Shown here piece after piece: positions 59,295 through 64,000 of a stretch of 64,000 nucleotides of DNA; position 1 is the stretch's first letter; every line of letters starts with the position of its first letter. The notes beneath the pieces are model-generated. The model ran no database searches. It was not told the origin of the DNA and saw only the letters and a program-made list of their open reading frames with translations. This stretch comes from Tridacna crocea. Lineage: Eukaryota > Mollusca > Bivalvia > Cardiida > Cardiidae. Position numbers and translations under genes: made by a program. The stretch is from NCBI GenBank assembly GCA_943736015.1, contig OX031066.1, positions 24,288,127-24,352,126 on the forward strand, in the 5' to 3' direction.

Positions 59295-59495
59295 CAGTAC
59301 ACTCCTCACGGATTTTGCTATTTTCGCTGTCCGCGATGGATTTAGCGCGGACCCAACGCGGCGATTTTACAACACAGGTGAACGCGGACTAACCCGGAGC
59401 GCTGTTTAAACGCGGCGATCCCTGGCGGACCGCGGCGGTCTGATTACGCAATTAAAACGACGCGATGACTCCGCCGCGATCAGACAGGTAAGTTT
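59295..59495 (+). mobile_element. CpG-rich pogo-like end fragment
   Basis: TA|CAGTACACTCCTCACGGATT, then GCGGACCCAACGCGGCG-type DNA, unlike the AT-rich surroundings. Ends at ACAG|GTAAGT. No matching right end found. Confidence 0.45.
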
Positions 59496-59692
59496 CTTTT
59501 CAGTGTAGCAAATGATTCAAGAATGAATGAAGTTACGCACCATTTTACTCTTTTACAAAGTCATATTACACGTATGTATCTCCACGAGAATTTTTTATAT
59601 CAGAAAGAAAAAAGACGATAAGCAGTCATCATTGCCAAGCAAATTATTCAACGGGCACTGAATTAATAGGTTATAGAATATTGAAACACAAA

Positions 59693-60014
59693 TCTTTAAC
59701 CACACATCACGAGTTTAAAGTGCCTTGCAGAACAAGGGTTGCGAAAACATTGTAGGAAAAAATGAATAGGCCGGCAACCAGCATTTTCTCTTATGCAATG
59801 TTTATCTACCTTGTCAAACACTCTTCGACAATATATATTACGAGTGATGTTCATATTTCCTGAACTCTTTACCAAACGACAAAATTTGTCCAAATTGAAT
59901 AAAACATTTGCAGGTGAAATTTTGAATCTAACTCAAAATATAAAACGTGTTTTTTGTTAGGTGAGACCATTGCGGGAAAAGGAAGAAAATGCTGGTTTGA
60001 GGCATAATGACAGC
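59693..60014. mobile_element. Two degraded TTAA hairpin MITEs
   Basis: A diverged copy 59693-59860 and the left part of another from about 59866, interrupted at 60015 by the palindromic MITE. Confidence 0.55.
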
Positions 60015-60197
60015 GCCGGTGTAATGCAGAGAAATGACCCCCATTACAAAATGACCTACGGTTATTTCTCAACGTAGAATAATGACCCATGGGTCATTTT
60101 TCTACGTCGAGAAATGACCCATGGGTCATTCCTCTACGTCGAGAAATGACCCGGAGGACATTTTGTAATGGGGGTCATTTTTCTGCATTACACCGGC
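60015..60197. mobile_element. Self-palindromic MITE, copy 2
   Basis: Ends GCCGGTGTAATGCAG and CTGCATTACACCGGC; same interior. Also inserted in a TTAA MITE. Confidence 0.85.
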
Positions 60198-60433
60198 ATG
60201 TACCGTCAAGGAGAAATAGTTCACAAGCGGCTCTTAGGCCTATTAGGTCTTGACTCTTGAGCTTATTTTTTTTTCTACCAGCGATAACGATCACTAGCAA
60301 ACAAAATGTTTATTTTTACAAATTGATAAAGTTATCTCCACATGTTCGTTACAAAATTAGATGAATGAATCTCGTAGGACTGAATACATAAAATCAAAGT
60401 CCCTGGTTCCTCCGTGAGGGTTTTGGTTAAAAA

Positions 60434-60590
60434 TCAACTCTTTACAAAGTCACAAAATTTTCCAAAACTGAAAGCATATGCAGACGACGACTAAAAGTAG
60501 CAATGTGATAGAAAACCTTCTGGGACAAGGAGAAATTGCTGGTTACGATCACTGTTTTCTCTCCTCACAATGAAGACTTCTTCCCAATGA
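60434..60590 (-). mobile_element. TTAA hairpin MITE, partial
   Basis: CAACTCTTTACAAAGTCACA, then a decayed hairpin. Confidence 0.5.
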
Positions 60591-60604
60591 GTAGATAAAA
60601 TCAT

Positions 60605-60880
60605 TACATGTATATAGTGTTGAGCACTATTCTCAACATGATTTCAGCCAACGCAAGGCTGCCAGCTAGTGCCAGCTAGTGCATCTGCATCTCTTTTCCA
60701 CACTTTGTAAAATTATTTTTCAAGACGATGAAGACACTGATTGCTGCTCTAAACACAAATCGTAGCAAAATGCTCAGTTGTCAGAGAAGAATGAATCTTT
60801 TCGTAATGACCAATATCAATCCTCGAAACGAGTTTTGCTGATCTTGGATCCCGCGTCATAAGCCTGCATTACTAGCTAAC
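60605..60880 (-). mobile_element. tRNA-derived SINE, diverged
   Basis: Body CATTACGAAAAGATTCATTC and tail AATCATGTTGAGAATAGTGC with a decayed head. Confidence 0.6.
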
Positions 60881-60974
60881 TTTCAAGATTGGATATCACA
60901 TTCTTAAATATCATGGGAGAGGACTTGCAGATCAGCGGGAAAAGGGTTCGGTTTGTAAACTAAATTTTAGCGTG

Positions 60975-61203
60975 TTAACCCTTTCCCAAACGACAAAATT
61001 ATAGACTGGTCCAAATTGAAAGCACTTGCAGACGACAAAATTTATGTTACTCAAAAAGCAAAATTTGTTTCCAGCAGGGAAGAAAATATTGTGGGAAGAG
61101 GAGGAAATGCTGGTTACCAGCATTTTCTTCTTTTCTCACGATGTTTTCAAAAGGTTTCTCTCTCAGGGCCGTAAAAACCAGCGATTGTTTGGCAAAGGCT
61201 TAA
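60975..61203 (-). mobile_element. TTAA hairpin MITE
   Basis: Both TTAA ends. Confidence 0.85.
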
Positions 61204-61333
61204 ACTTTCAAAAGTGTTAAGGGATACAAGGGTTTAATTAACAAAAGACGTGTGCATTTTGCAAAATAAAGATTATCAATCCCCATATTTGGCTGATCTT
61301 GTTCTAAAGTTGGAAGATAGGTAAACTCGACCT

Positions 61334-61518
61334 TTATCCATTCAACAGACGACAAAAATTAAACTCATCCATATTAAAAGCATTTTTGCTGAAATGAGAG
61401 AAGCTGTCTTACAAAGGTTGGGATACTTTGTGGGAAAATGTTGTTAACATTTTTCCTTTACCCACTTAGCTTATTGTCTTGGGACCGTTCAGACTGGGTC
61501 TTGTGTTTTAATAGGTTA
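61334..61518 (-). mobile_element. TTAA hairpin MITE, degraded
   Basis: TTCAACAGACGACAAAAATT at the left, TTTTAATAGGTTAAC at the right, short hairpin remnant. Confidence 0.5.
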
Positions 61519-61731
61519 ACCAGTTGGGAAAAATAATATCTGTGCAATGTAAGTGGTTGTGCTTGTCTCCATGTACATGTGATAAAATGAAGAGTATATG
61601 ATAATTGTTTTCGTTCTTGAAGACTGGTATATTTATGATTACGACCTATTATCTTATTTTTTCCTACAAGACAACATTCCGTCATGTTCTAAAAAATAAA
61701 GGGTTAGGATTTCATACACAAATGACACGTG

Positions 61732-61941
61732 TTAACTCTTTACCAGACCTCCAGATTTTACCCATATCCAATTCTATAACATTTGCAGATTACCAAATGT
61801 AATTCAAACAAAGAAACTTGTCTTTTGGGTGAAGACGTTGTCGGAAGAGAAGCAGCTGGTGATATCAGCACATTTACTTCTCCCACTATGGTTTCTCGAG
61901 GCTCTTGAAACTTGGGCCATGATTATTTGGTAAAGGGTTAA
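61732..61941 (-). mobile_element. TTAA hairpin MITE, decayed hairpin
   Basis: Both TTAA ends clear; inner sequence diverged. Confidence 0.72.
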
Positions 61942-62004
61942 CAATAAACGGACAACCCCCTGCCGGTTTTTATTGCCAAATTTGGTTGTCGGGGTGTAAT
62001 ATAA

Positions 62005-62600
62005 GCTTTAACCCTTAGTCCATACAGCAATAAATAAATGGAGCTGAAACGTATGTGTAGAAGACGACGATTATGAATTTTTCACTATTGTTTTGAGTTA
62101 GAACATGTCTTAGAATATCAGAGTAAAAAGATAAATTGCTAGTCACCTGCATTCTCCTTTTTCCTCAACGTTTTCAAAAGCCGAATAGTATTATTCGGTA
62201 AACGCTTAACGTACCGATTGCAGCTTAAATTCCTTTCAGTATCGTTTACAGACGATGTAGATGAAGATCGTGCTGCACTACCTCTTACAACTATATGCAC
62301 TGTGAGCTTTTCTAGCCGAGACAAGATTAAAAGCTTTAAATTCTTTGTTATTTGTATGGTGGAGTTATTTTTTGTATTATTTTAGGATAATCTAGGGTAA
62401 AGCCTGAATCAGCAATCTAGGGAGCCCGGGTAAAAAGGTTTTGAAAACAATGTTGGGAAAGGAGAAAATTCTGTAAAGCAATATACCACCATAGTTCCAC
62501 GATATTGTCTACTTTTCAAAGAGAAACATAATCATGGTACACACTAAATTTCTCGTCTGCAAATGCATACAAATTGAACAAGTCTGAAAATTTGTCGCCT
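62005..62600. mobile_element. TTAA hairpin MITE remnants
   Basis: Degraded copy about 62008-62212 (GGTAAACGCTTAA end) and hairpin/right-half pieces about 62430-62600. Confidence 0.4.
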
Positions 62601-63139
62601 TATTCAGATGTAGGATACGGATAACATAGGCTTCAACCTAAAGGTATGGAAAATATTCCGAGGATGACAATCTGTGTATTATGTCCGAATGCAAGTTGCA
62701 GGCAGACCAAATCATGTCAAAATCAGGCAAAAAGTAAACTTAAGACTTGCCAACTTTTAACCTAATTTTTGCATTAATATCCAGCGACAAACAGTTGGCA
62801 CAACCAGGGATCTTATATACAAGATCCCTGGCACAACCATGCAATAACAGATTATCATCTTCATAATTTTCACTCTTTTAAATGCATTTTAACACCAGCT
62901 TTGTTTACTTCGGCAAACATTATTACCTATAGCACTCGAATGCAGTCAAAACAACTGGTACCCATTTAAAGTGCCTGTTACGATTTTTACAGACATCGTG
63001 GATTGAGATCAGACAACGCATCACGCAATGTCTGATCTTTAATAGATCACTGTCCGCATACTAGTGTCAGAGTTATCCAAACAGCCTGATTCTACAATTT
63101 ATTTATGCAACTCTTGGCTACGGTTGATGTCGATTCCAT

Positions 63140-63383
63140 TTGAGCCATGCTCTGTGAAAAATTGGTTTGTTGTGTCTACAAACAGTATCAACTCCGGTAA
63201 CCCTGCACAGAACGTACAGGCTTACCTGTGTCGAAACATTTTGCTCTTTGGTCAATTTTCAGCATGTCATTCTACCTCATGACTCGGTCGATTGTTAAAT
63301 AAAATGGATCCATGTTTTGTGATGGCTTGCTTGGTGCGTCACGGATATGCATTAGAACCATTTTTCACAGAGTATGGCTCATT
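63140..63383. mobile_element. GAGCCATGCTC repeat, intact copy
   Basis: Ends GAGCCATGCTCTGTGAAAA and TTTTCACAGAGTATGGCTC, 244 bp; other copies at 230-510, 7775-7840, 9770-10000, 28610-28760, 47110-47365 and 58380-58560 are partial. Confidence 0.7.
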
Positions 63384-63918
63384 CAGTTTGCACTCAACGA
63401 GAAAATAACTCATTGTATGGTTGTTTTCGTAGGTCAGCCGATTACCAGTTCGAAGGGAGACGGCTTCATTATGATGGTTAATAAATGCATAAATTAATTT
63501 ATAATATCTGGTTATCTAAATAAATTCTGGATGTTATAAGATTGTGCAAGTTATACGGCATATTGATTTACTCTCTCTCTCTCTCCCCTTTCAAATCAAA
63601 CCAGTATTCATGATAGAACTATTTTAATATGAAAAGCAACTTATAACGTGAACTGTATCATAAAAAAAATCCTGACGTGAACTATAATATTTTAGTGATA
63701 TGGTAATTTTCTCTTTAGTTGTTACAATTTCTATTGACATATTAATTTCATATATAGGTTTTTTTCCAAAAATGATGATGAAATAGAAATAATATTGTGT
63801 ATCTAATTGAATTCACTCCTTTTAGTAGACATTTTAACCCATTTCCTTCTTCTTTAATTGCCTGTTAAACATATTTATTTTATATCGATTGAGAAACGAG
63901 TTAATCTCTCTCGAATCT

Positions 63919-64000
63919 GCCTTCTGGGAACTTGAATATAATAAAAAAAGTCTTTCATATGCCTTCTGGGAACTTGAATATAATAAAAAAGTCTTTCATA
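63919..64000 (+). repeat. 42-bp direct duplication at the window edge
   Basis: TGCCTTCTGGGAACTTGAAT...GTCTTTCATA occurs twice in succession; it may be the start of a tandem array running off the window. Confidence 0.7.

Larger units (their letters stand above)
58829..64000. other. DUOX upstream intron
   Basis: No DUOX exon found on the minus strand before base 64000. The segment holds degraded TTAA MITEs, a SINE, the repeats listed separately, and a 42-bp unit twice at the very end. Confidence 0.6.

Noticed and set aside
59000-64000. Upstream DUOX exons (last EF-hand, first membrane helix)
   Set aside because: Scanned the minus strand for the segment preceding YAFERENGG and found no matching exon; they are presumably beyond the window.

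Overview
The window is AT-rich animal nuclear DNA with long introns, many short palindromic transposons and tRNA-derived SINEs. Together these suggest a mollusc, most likely a bivalve. The species is inferred, not shown. It holds two protein-coding genes, both on the minus strand, and every exon could be placed by protein similarity and splice sites.

Gene 1 (1201-33612) is a complete cytosolic threonyl-tRNA synthetase (TARS1). Twenty coding exons join in frame into 708 residues: TGS domain, editing domain (HxxxH and CxxxH), class II core with the Cys/His/His zinc site, and anticodon-binding domain. Intron 1 appears to use a GC donor. Gene 2 (44069-58828) is the 3' part of a dual oxidase (DUOX). 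Nine exons encode the last 484 residues: the haem-binding membrane domain and the FAD/NADPH dehydrogenase domain. The peroxidase-like and EF-hand exons must lie beyond base 64000. The genes are housekeeping translation and regulated peroxide production; nothing links them functionally.

Everything else is intron or intergenic sequence packed with mobile elements. The dominant one is a ~225-bp MITE with TTAA at both ends (piggyBac-like) and a ~50-bp near-perfect central palindrome. I bound about 47 copies and see roughly 15 more fragments, about a sixth of the window. Also present are a second MITE with AGAGCTCC ends (6 copies), a ~465-bp foldback family (3), a tRNA-derived SINE (9), a hAT-like element with an exact 8-bp target duplication, a Mutator-like MITE with an exact 9-bp duplication, a 1.2-kb foldback element beside the TARS1 start, pogo-like pieces, and two intronic arrays of ~155-166-bp repeats. 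Several are nested and give a relative insertion history.

The most notable pattern is that in three unrelated palindromic families, copies differ by matched changes on both arms, so the hairpin is kept while its sequence drifts.

Layout: 1-1200 TARS1 3' flank; 1201-33612 TARS1; 33613-44068 intergenic (foldback element, Mutator-like MITE, hAT-like element); 44069-58828 DUOX 3' exons; 58829-64000 DUOX upstream intron.
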